Shown piece by piece: positions 1 to 5,348 of a stretch of 5,703 nucleotides of DNA (position 1 is its first letter; each line of letters starts with the position of its first letter). Under the pieces are notes generated by a model. The model ran no database searches. It was not told the origin of the DNA and saw nothing but the letters and a program-made list of their open reading frames with translations. The DNA lies in the NCBI GenBank assembly GCA_012974475.1, contig JAAXQD010000100.1, positions 1 to 5,703 of the forward strand. The letters run 5' to 3'. The DNA comes from Desulfobacterales bacterium. Its GTDB lineage: Bacteria; Desulfobacterota; Desulfobacteria; Desulfobacterales; UBA11574. A program made the translations under genes and the position numbers.

Positions 1-1
1 A

Positions 2-124
2 AAGCCGCCGAAACACTGTCATAACAGAGTGAATAACGACAGGTGGCAGTGCCGGAATTGCGGGCTGACAGCTGTAAATCCTGAGCTGCTTTGCGAACCC
101 GAGAAGCTGGAGCTTTCTCAATGA
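2..124 (+). CDS. C-terminal end of a Cys-rich, zinc-ribbon-like protein (5' partial)
   Basis: One frame is open from the window edge to a TGA at 122-124 and gives 40 residues. The tail has a regular cysteine arrangement: Cys6, Cys17, Cys20 and Cys31 of the visible part, i.e. C-x10-C-x2-C-x10-C. A Trp sits two residues before the central CxxC (WQCRNCG), and the stretch NPELLC follows. This spacing resembles a small zinc ribbon, which would bind a metal or nucleic acid, but I do not recognise the family. The other two frames close quickly (frame 1 stops at 22-24), so this frame is the most protein-like. The N-terminus lies outside the window, so total size and function are unknown. Treating it as a real gene end rests on the Cys pattern and the open frame only. 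Confidence 0.5.
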   Translation, partial: KPPKHCHNRVNNDRWQCRNCGLTAVNPELLCEPEKLELSQ

Positions 125-165
125 CATTTCAACCCATCTCAAAAATAACGTAAAAGGCAGATTTC

Positions 166-295
166 TGCTATAAACTACAGGTTTTTGAGGCCCTAAATTA
201 TTTGTGATATCGTTTTTTGAAAAGGGCAAATCCATTTTCGGGGTTTGTCTTTTTGATTATTATGATTATGATATATTTATTGAACAAGAGTTGGA
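166..295 (+). repeat. Dispersed direct repeat, copy 1
   Basis: This stretch matches 5349-5485 in the same orientation. The core, 201-256 against 5386-5442, aligns by eye with 50 of 57 columns identical, including an 18-base identical run (201-218). Similarity decays outward on both sides: upstream through ctgcNatNaac and a GAGNCC-type stretch, downstream through attatg and gatatat. The outer limits are therefore approximate. The core holds a hairpin followed by T residues. It could be a repeated intergenic or leader element, a small non-autonomous mobile element, or a duplicated promoter region; the sequence does not decide. Confidence 0.7.
220..254 (+). terminator. Hairpin with T-tract in repeat copy 1 (terminator-like)
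   Basis: The left arm is AAAAGGGCAAA (220-230) and the right arm is TTTGTCTTTTT (244-254). They pair over 11 positions with two G-U wobbles and a 13-base loop; the right arm ends in five T. On the plus strand this could terminate the gene ending at 124 or act as an attenuator ahead of the gene at 481. The arm is only moderately GC-rich, so termination strength is uncertain. Confidence 0.4.
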
Positions 296-410
296 TTCAT
301 GATGTGCTGATGGTAAATGATCTTTACTTTTTATGGTTTCGATTATAGGTATCAAAAATTCCAGTTGCAAAATTAACATGATTCAGTTCCTTTATCATCT
401 ATTCTCTCGA

Positions 411-440
411 TTGAACTTCAGTTGAAGTTTAAGGTAAGGA
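411..440 (+). promoter_or_regulatory. Operator-like dyad with possible promoter elements upstream of the KAS III-like gene
   Basis: A perfect 7-bp inverted repeat, AACTTCA-GT-TGAAGTT (414-429), extends to 10-bp arms at 411-432 with one G/T mismatch. TTGAAC (411-416) could serve as a -35 element and TAAGGA (435-440) as a weak -10, 18 bases apart. A long spacer carrying a dyad recalls MerR-family promoters, although here the dyad overlaps the -35 more than usual. The start codon follows 40 bases after the putative -10. A binding site for a dimeric regulator is plausible; the family assignment is speculative. Confidence 0.35.
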
Positions 441-480
441 ACCTTGGATCATAGTAAACAAAAGGAAGAATGGACGTCCA

Positions 481-1464
481 ATGGAAAAACGCTATGCCAA
501 GATAATTAGTACCGGCCGCTACCTGCCGGAACGCGTCATGACTAACGCAGAATTTGAGCCCCTTGTTGGGGACGTGGATGCTTGGCTCAAGGAAAATGTG
601 GGTATTGCAGAACGCCGTGTGGTTGATAATGAAACAACCAGCGATATGTGTACCGCTGCCGCTCGTCAAGCCTTAGAGCGAGCCGACCTCGATCCCGCCG
701 ATATCGATCTGATTATTTTGGGCACTGACACGCCCGATTACATCAGCCCTGCCACTGCTCCCATTTTGCAACATAAACTGGGCGCCTTGAACAGCGGGAC
801 TTTTGATATCAACAGTGCCTGTGCCTCCTGGGTTGCAGGTTTGGATGTTGCAGCCAAGCAGATCACAGTCGATATAGACATCAACAATGTTTTGGTCGTT
901 GGCGGCTACGCCATGACCCGCTTCCTTGATTATCATGATAAGCGTACCTGCACACTCTTTGGCGATGGGGCCGGTGCGGTGGTGATGAGTGTCAGCGACG
1001 AGCCGGGCTACCTGGCCTCAAAGCTGATTTCTAAGGGTCAGTACTACAAATCATGGGGGATATACACCGGCGGGGCTGCCTCTCCTGTCAACGACAACGA
1101 CCTCAATCGTCCTGTTATGCAGTTTTTGGAGAAATTTCCGACAACCTTTAACAACGATAACTGGCCTCCGCTCATCCGTCAAACCGTTGCCAAGGCAGGG
1201 TTGGCCGCAGTGGATGAAGTTGATTTCTTTCTTTTCACCCAGTTGAACGTCAATACCATCAAAGATGTCATGCAACAGCTCAACCAACCACTGGAAAAAA
1301 CCCACTGGATAATGGACAAATGGGGCTATACTGGCGCCTCCTGTATTCCTATGGCTCTTGACGATGCACTGGTTGAAGGTAAAGGTCCTCGACCAGGGGA
1401 TGTAGTTCTGTTCTGCGCGACCGGCGGCGGATTCTCGATCGCCTGTGCTATATTTAAATGGTAA
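481..1464 (+). CDS. KAS III (FabH-like) thiolase-fold protein with altered active site
   Basis: The 327-residue protein has the full length and fold signature of 3-oxoacyl-ACP synthase III: N-terminal KIISTGRYLPE, GI-ERR near 41-46, the nucleophile region with Cys114 (INSACASW), FGDGAGA at 160-166, and a C-terminal GGGFS (315-319). The canonical enzyme condenses acyl-CoA with malonyl-ACP in the cytoplasm using Cys-His-Asn. Here an ungapped alignment to E. coli FabH puts Thr253 (FTQLN) at the catalytic His and Tyr283 (GYTGAS) at the catalytic Asn. Ordinary decarboxylative condensation is therefore doubtful; an acyl transferase or atypical condensing role is inferred. The start is the ATG preceded by AAAGGAAG (461-468), about 12 bases away, and no other in-frame start exists after the stop at 430. 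It stands alone, 371 bases ahead of the reductase operon. Calling it fabH would overstate the evidence. Confidence 0.9.
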   Translation: MEKRYAKIISTGRYLPERVMTNAEFEPLVGDVDAWLKENVGIAERRVVDNETTSDMCTAAARQALERADLDPADIDLIILGTDTPDYISPATAPILQHKLGALNSGTFDINSACASWVAGLDVAAKQITVDIDINNVLVVGGYAMTRFLDYHDKRTCTLFGDGAGAVVMSVSDEPGYLASKLISKGQYYKSWGIYTGGAASPVNDNDLNRPVMQFLEKFPTTFNNDNWPPLIRQTVAKAGLAAVDEVDFFLFTQLNVNTIKDVMQQLNQPLEKTHWIMDKWGYTGASCIPMALDDALVEGKGPRPGDVVLFCATGGGFSIACAIFKW

Positions 1465-1835
1465 GCTGCCTGACACGATATTGAATCTTGTAAAATTAAA
1501 GCTTCTGGTACTATGCCTTGAAGTATAAAAATATCAAGCGTAAAATCTTTACAGATATCACAATGCCTGCTAAATTGTTTGTATTCCCAATACTGGCATC
1601 CCGGATCTTCAGGCCCAGCTGAAGGCCCATGGAATGGTTGGTTTGGGTGAGCGACGGGAGATCACACTGGATGTCAGCAGGAAAATTTTGGAACTTAGCC
1701 TGTAACCCTGACCCTAATTTTGCTCAATTAAATCGGCTGAATGTTGCTTGGAAACAGGCCAATCTTTCAAGGAAATTCAGATTGTAATACCTTCATTGTC
1801 AATCTGTGTTAACTCATTAATATAAAAGGAAAAAA
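1465..1835. other. Intergenic region between the KAS III-like gene and the reductase operon
   Basis: These 371 bases hold no full gene. They contain a reverse-oriented copy of the 10-mer found in the flanking repeats (GATATCACAA, 1554-1563), a possible short coding remnant (1574-1705) and the AAGGA ribosome site at 1826-1830. A weak CTTGA/TCAAG hairpin lies near 1518-1540 without a T-tract, so I see no good terminator for the upstream gene. TTGTCA (1796-1801) with TATAAA (1821-1826) looks promoter-like, but the spacing is long and the -10 would overlap the ribosome site, so I do not call a promoter. Confidence 0.5.
1574..1705 (+). pseudogene. Possible short gene remnant, unknown family
   Basis: A frame open between stops at 1571 and 1703 reads 43 codons with a protein-like composition. 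It includes an amphipathic run (DLQAQLKAHGMVGLGERREI, then a short hydrophobic end). The only in-frame ATG is at 1634, leaving 23 codons, and there is no ribosome site before it. The overlapping frame from ATG 1564 also reads plausibly for about eight codons, so a frameshifted short gene is possible. I recognise no family. It could equally be chance. Confidence 0.2.
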
Positions 1836-2987
1836 ATGTCCAGATTATTTGAAGCAACCAAGATAAATGGAATGAATATAAAAAATCATTTTGTCAGATC
1901 TGCTACCCACGAAGCAATGGCAGGGCTTGATGGCAGGGTGAATGATCAGCTGCTCGACTGCATGGCACAACTCGCCCTTGGAGACGTCGGGCTTCTTATT
2001 ACGGGCCACGCCCATGTGACAAGGGAAGGTCAGGCAGGCCCTCGACAGATGGGAATCTATTCCAACGCAATGATCGACAGCTTGAAACGGGTTGCTTCGG
2101 TTGTTCACGAACATGGCGGACTTGTTGCCGTGCAGTTGGCCCATGCCGGAAAATACGGCATCGGAAAAGACGAATATGCACCCATCGGCCCTTCAAACGT
2201 ATTTGTAAATAAAATTAAAAAAGCGTCTGCAATGACGGTTGATGAGATCAAAAGAACGGTAAAAGCCTTTGGTGATGCGGCGCAAAGAGCTGTAAAATCC
2301 GGCTTTGATGCGGTTCAGATCCACGCGGCCCATGGCTACCTGCTGAGTCAGTTCTTGTCTGGCTATTATAACCAGCGGGATGACGCATACGGTGGAACCC
2401 TTGAGAACCGGGCAAGGTTTCTTGTCCAGGTGTACGAAGAAATCAGGCAAAGGGTCGGAAAGTCATTCCCGGTCTTGGTCAAGATCAACTCGGAGGATTT
2501 TCTCGAAGGGGGGATCACGGTGAAGGAGATCATCAAGGTTTGCCATATGCTTGAAGACCGTGGAATGGACGCCATCGAGATGAGCGGCGGAACCTTTGAA
2601 TCCGGCAAACTCATCCCCTCCAGGGCCGGTACATCAAAGTCTGAAGAGCGGGAAGCCTACTACAGGAAGGCTGCCGAAACATTTAAGAAGGAAATAAAGA
2701 TGCCACTGATTCTTGTGGGTGGTTTTCTATCCTATAATATAGCGGAAGAAGTCATCGCCTCAGGACTCGCCGACTATGTAGCGCTTTCACGGCCCCTTAT
2801 CAGAGAACCCCACCTTGTCAAAAGATGGGCCGCAGGAGACAGGAAAAAGGCCTCCTGTATTTCATGTAATAAGTGCTTTTCAACTCTTGCCACGAAAGAG
2901 GCGCTGCATTGTGTTGTTGAAAAAAAAGAATTGTCAAAAAAAAGGAGTGAATCATGTCTCAAAATAGAGAACACAACCGAAGTATAG
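1836..2987 (+). CDS. Old yellow enzyme family NADH:flavin oxidoreductase with C-terminal Cys cluster
   Basis: This 383-residue FMN-dependent TIM-barrel ene-reductase would reduce C=C bonds conjugated to carbonyl, nitro or CoA-ester groups in the cytoplasm. Visible family marks are VQLAHAGK with Gln100 (flavin contact), the substrate-binding pair His163/His166 in HAAHGY with Tyr168 two residues on, NQRDDAYGG and ENRARF (179-195), and the phosphate-binding VGGF (294-297) and ALSRPL (316-321). The barrel is followed by Cys341, Cys344, Cys347 and Cys359 (C-x2-C-x2-C-x11-C), close to the C-x2-C-x3-C-x11-C iron-sulfur motif of 2,4-dienoyl-CoA reductase (FadH). The large FAD/NAD domain of FadH is absent. 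The start has AAGGA six bases upstream. The gene overlaps the next by 34 bases; the last ten or so residues, after an A8 run, look unlike a family tail. It is the first gene of a three-gene operon. Confidence 0.93.
   Translation: MSRLFEATKINGMNIKNHFVRSATHEAMAGLDGRVNDQLLDCMAQLALGDVGLLITGHAHVTREGQAGPRQMGIYSNAMIDSLKRVASVVHEHGGLVAVQLAHAGKYGIGKDEYAPIGPSNVFVNKIKKASAMTVDEIKRTVKAFGDAAQRAVKSGFDAVQIHAAHGYLLSQFLSGYYNQRDDAYGGTLENRARFLVQVYEEIRQRVGKSFPVLVKINSEDFLEGGITVKEIIKVCHMLEDRGMDAIEMSGGTFESGKLIPSRAGTSKSEEREAYYRKAAETFKKEIKMPLILVGGFLSYNIAEEVIASGLADYVALSRPLIREPHLVKRWAAGDRKKASCISCNKCFSTLATKEALHCVVEKKELSKKRSESCLKIENTTEV
2942..2953 (+). promoter_or_regulatory. Ribosome binding site of curA inside the upstream gene
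   Basis: AAGGAG (2942-2947) lies seven bases before the ATG at 2954 and within the coding frame of the old yellow enzyme. It fixes the curA start and suggests translational coupling. The site directly follows an eight-A run (2936-2943). Confidence 0.75.
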
Positions 2988-3985
2988 TGCTGGCTGAGCG
3001 TCCCCACGGCATTCCGGTGGTTGAGAACTTCCGCTTAGAGAGGGCTTCTGTGCCTGAACCAATTGAAGGGCAGGTGCTGCTGCGCACCGAGTATCTTTCC
3101 CTTGACCCTTATATGCGGGGCAGGATGAACGATGCGCCATCTTATGCAGAACCTGTTAAGATTGATCAAGTGATGGTGGGTGCAACAATTTCTCAGGTCG
3201 AAACATCCCGGCACCCTGATTACAAGGAAGGTGAGTGGGTCCTTGCGTATAGTGGCTGGCAGGATTATGCGCTTTCTGATGGTTCCGGCCTTATCCGATT
3301 AGGAAAAACCCCCCAGAATCCTTCCTATGCATTGGGGATATTGGGCATGCCAGGTTTTACCGCATATATGGGGTTATTGGATATCGGCCAACCCAAACAG
3401 GGAGAGACCTTGGTCGTCGCTGCGGCCACCGGCCCGGTGGGTGCGACGGTAGGACAAATAGGCAAGTTGAAGGGTTGTCGTGTGGTCGGTGTAGCCGGCG
3501 GAAGCGAAAAATGTAAATACGCCAAAGAGGTTCTGGGTTTTGACGAATGTCTGGACCATAAATCGTCGGATTTTGCCCAACAGCTCACCCAGGCTTGCCC
3601 CAAGCGAATTGACATCTATTTCGAGAGTGTAGGGGGCAAAGTATTTGATGCCGTCCTGCCCCTGCTGAATATAAAAGCCAGAATTCCGGTTTGTGGGCTC
3701 ATTTCCCAATACAATGCCACACAGCTTCCCGATGGGCCGGACCGCCTCTCGCTTCTTATGAGCACGATTCTGGTCAAACGCTTAAAGGTCCAGGGGTTCA
3801 TCATTTTTGATGACTACGGCCACCGCTACAACGAATTTGCAAAGGAGATGACCGAATGGGTAAGCTCCGGGCAGATCAAATATCGCGAACATCTGGTCGA
3901 TGGGTTGGAAAGTGCACCCAAAGCATTTATCGGCCTGTTCGAGGGTCAAAATTTCGGCAAATTAGTTATCCGCGTGAACGCATAA
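2954..3985 (+). CDS. curA: NADPH-dependent curcumin/enone reductase, CurA type (zinc-free MDR)
   Basis: The 343-residue protein closely resembles E. coli CurA (YncB) along its whole length, judged from memory. Shared blocks are RPHG-PV-ENFRLE at the N-terminus, YLSLDPYMRGRM (47-58), LGMPGFTAYMGLLDIGQPK (130-148), the dinucleotide-binding AATGPVGATVGQIGKLKGC (157-175), ESVGGKVFDAVLPLLN (224-239) and NFGKLVIRV at the end. It belongs to the leukotriene B4 dehydrogenase branch of medium-chain reductases, without the zinc-binding Cys ligands of alcohol dehydrogenases. AGGSEK (181-186) fits the NADP 2'-phosphate-contacting loop of that branch. The enzyme reduces the double bond of alpha,beta-unsaturated ketones with NADPH; the physiological substrate is unknown. 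It is the middle gene of the operon, overlapping the flavoenzyme upstream and sitting 12 bases before the DJ-1 gene. Its length is normal and no lesion is seen. Confidence 0.95.
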   Translation: MSQNREHNRSIVLAERPHGIPVVENFRLERASVPEPIEGQVLLRTEYLSLDPYMRGRMNDAPSYAEPVKIDQVMVGATISQVETSRHPDYKEGEWVLAYSGWQDYALSDGSGLIRLGKTPQNPSYALGILGMPGFTAYMGLLDIGQPKQGETLVVAAATGPVGATVGQIGKLKGCRVVGVAGGSEKCKYAKEVLGFDECLDHKSSDFAQQLTQACPKRIDIYFESVGGKVFDAVLPLLNIKARIPVCGLISQYNATQLPDGPDRLSLLMSTILVKRLKVQGFIIFDDYGHRYNEFAKEMTEWVSSGQIKYREHLVDGLESAPKAFIGLFEGQNFGKLVIRVNA

Positions 3986-3997
3986 AAGGAGATTCTC

Positions 3998-4678
3998 ATG
4001 AAAATATTAATGGTTATTACATCCCATGATAAACTTGGTGACACAGGGCTTAAAACCGGTTTCTGGTTGGAAGAGTTTGCGGCACCGTATTACGTCTTTA
4101 AAGACCAGAACATTGACGTCACCTTGGCCTCACCCAAGGGGGGCAATCCCCCACTGGACCCTAAAAGCGACGCGCCTGAATTTCAGACAGCAGCAACAGA
4201 GCGGTTTCGAAAAGACGAGGCATCGCAAAAGCAGCTTGCCAACACCCACCGCTTAGATTCTCTTACCCCTTCGGATTTCGATGCTGTTTTCTATCCAGGC
4301 GGGCACGGACCGCTTTGGGATCTGGCTGAAGATCAGAATTCCATTGCCCTTTTAGAGGCTTTTTACAAACAAGGAAAGCCCTTGGGACTTGTCTGTCACT
4401 CCCCCGGCGTGTTGCGCCATACGAAAGGCGAGAATGGTGAACCCCTGGTGAAAGGCAAAAGAGTGACCGGGTTCAGCAATACCGAAGAAGAAGCCGTGCA
4501 ACTGACACAGGTTGTCCCTTTTTTGCTTGAAGATATGCTCAAGTCCAATCAAGCCTTGTATAACAAAGGCGACGACTGGGTGAGTTATGTTGAGGTTGAC
4601 GGGAACCTCATAACAGGTCAGAACCCTGCCTCATCGGAAGCTGTGGCCAAAGAGATGATCAAGCTTCTGAAGAAATAG
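3998..4678 (+). CDS. DJ-1/PfpI superfamily protein, Hsp31-like (type 1 glutamine amidotransferase fold)
   Basis: The 226-residue single-domain protein has the superfamily's nucleophile elbow LVCHSPGVL with Cys133-His134. The acidic partner lies in TGFWLEEF (Glu25/Glu26, Glu26 best matching the Hsp31 Glu), and the loop FYPGGHGPLWDL spans 98-109. The layout (TG-x5-E near residue 20, ASPKGG-PPLDPKS near 44-57, GHG near 102) matches the Hsp31-like/glyoxalase III branch rather than short PfpI proteases. Family members act as glutathione-independent glyoxalases, deglycase-like enzymes or holding chaperones in the cytoplasm; which applies here is not shown. AAGGAG (3986-3991) lies seven bases before the ATG, directly after the curA stop. 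As the last gene of an operon with two ene-reductases, a role in reactive-carbonyl stress is a fair inference. The C-terminus looks complete although an IS remnant begins only a few bases later. Confidence 0.92.
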   Translation: MKILMVITSHDKLGDTGLKTGFWLEEFAAPYYVFKDQNIDVTLASPKGGNPPLDPKSDAPEFQTAATERFRKDEASQKQLANTHRLDSLTPSDFDAVFYPGGHGPLWDLAEDQNSIALLEAFYKQGKPLGLVCHSPGVLRHTKGENGEPLVKGKRVTGFSNTEEEAVQLTQVVPFLLEDMLKSNQALYNKGDDWVSYVEVDGNLITGQNPASSEAVAKEMIKLLKK

Positions 4679-4681
4679 GCA

Positions 4682-5174
4682 ACCGTCGCTGATCAGAATG
4701 CCGTTCCAATCCCAGACCAGTTTTTCGAATGTCTCCTTGGATCAGTGCGGGGCGATGCGATAAAAGGCCGCCCGTTCGTTGACCATGGCCCACAACCAGT
4801 GCAGATCATTTTCCTTAAACCAGGATGTTTCGTCGATATAGTTGCACCAAAAGCGCCGGGCGATCCGGCCAATGCGTTCATATGCCGGCAACAGCGCCGT
4901 TGAGGTGCGGTCGACAATCTTCTGGATGGTTCCGGTGGCGATGGGAATGCCCAGAACGGACTCGCACAGCTGTTTGACATCGTTGCATCTAATGGCTTTG
5001 ATGTCGCTGAGTTCTCCGATCAATGCGGTCAAGCGAGGCCCGTAACCGGTATCTTTTATGCTCCAGTTGTTTGTTCGACTCGATTGGATACCTGACAAAC
5101 CTGCCGTGTGGATTGCAATAACTCAACAGTTGTTATTTGAATCGTATCACACGGTAAACGGATCGTGCGCTTAC
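4682..5174 (-). mobile_element. Degenerate IS66-family insertion sequence remnant
   Basis: A minus-strand transposase fragment (4685-5098) lies inside a segment whose outer end reads, on the minus strand from 5174, GTAAGCGCACGATCCG. IS66-family terminal repeats typically begin GTAAGCG, so 5174 is a likely original end. No matching right end is found near 4680, where transposase similarity stops at its second Asp, so that side is deleted. The distance from the end at 5174 to the conserved transposase core (about 5047) is too short for the usual N-terminal region, which implies an internal deletion as well. The element cannot be autonomous. Confidence 0.7.
4685..5098 (-). pseudogene. IS66-family transposase (TnpC) fragment with in-frame stop
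   Basis: Reading leftward from a TTG at 5098, the frame gives 118 residues to a TGA at 4744-4742 and continues in the same frame to about 4685. The conserved transposase core starts at residue 18 (GYGPRLTALIGELS). It includes ESVLGIPIATGTIQKIVD (46-63), the first catalytic Asp region CNYIDETSWF (Asp89) and LHWLWAMVNERAAFYRI. After the stop the frame still reads SKETFEKL and ends GILISD, the expected second-Asp region. The stop lies where homologues usually have HRSK, so a CGA-to-TGA change is likely. The zinc-binding N-terminus and the C-terminal Glu region are missing. The first 17 codons probably do not belong to the original core. No function is expected. Confidence 0.82.
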
Positions 5175-5218
5175 TGCTATTAGGGTGTACGATACAGTTG
5201 ACAAGAAATCAGGGAGGC

Positions 5219-5244
5219 CGACCACTACATCTGGTGGTTGGTCG
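5219..5244. repeat. Small inverted repeat next to the IS remnant
   Basis: CGACCA (5219-5224) pairs with TGGTCG (5239-5244) around a 14-base loop. Alternatively ACCAC (5221-5225) pairs with GTGGT (5234-5238). The two pairings exclude each other. Only three T follow, so this is a weak terminator candidate at best. Confidence 0.25.
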
Positions 5245-5348
5245 TTTCCGATGATTAGTTGGCTTTCATTTGGCTATCACAGTTACAAAATGACGGCGAC
5301 TTTTTTGGATTCCTCCAACAAACATGTAACGAGTCTCGATTGCATATT

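Larger units (their letters stand above)
125..480. other. Non-coding region upstream of the KAS III-like gene
   Basis: This stretch of about 356 bases is AT-rich and has no convincing open frame; the longest ATG-started reading I find is about a dozen codons. It contains copy 1 of a dispersed repeat (about 166-295) with a hairpin at 220-254, a dyad at 411-432, a smaller dyad AAGGT-N5-ACCTT at 431-445, a purine-rich ribosome site at 462-468, and a 10-bp palindrome abutting the start codon. It probably holds the end of the preceding transcription unit and the promoter of the gene at 481. Confidence 0.6.

Noticed and set aside
1051..1476. A 141-codon minus-strand open frame opposite the KAS III-like gene
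   Set aside because: It lies wholly antisense to a well-recognised conserved protein, has no family features, and is explained by codon structure of the real gene.
1796..1826. A possible sigma-70 promoter (TTGTCA and TATAAA) before the flavoenzyme gene
   Set aside because: The spacer would be 19 bases and the -10 would overlap the ribosome site, leaving almost no leader; a shorter spacing gives a poor -10.
3374..3709. A 111-codon minus-strand open frame opposite curA
   Set aside because: It is the shadow of a near full-length, well-conserved CurA and shows no recognisable protein motif.
4693..4980. A 95-codon minus-strand open frame within the IS remnant
   Set aside because: It is out of frame with the transposase reading that carries all IS66 motifs, and its composition (Pro, Arg, Ser, Cys-rich) is typical of a shifted frame.
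4842..5045. A 67-codon plus-strand open frame across the IS remnant
   Set aside because: It is antisense to the transposase core and has no good ribosome site or recognisable motif.
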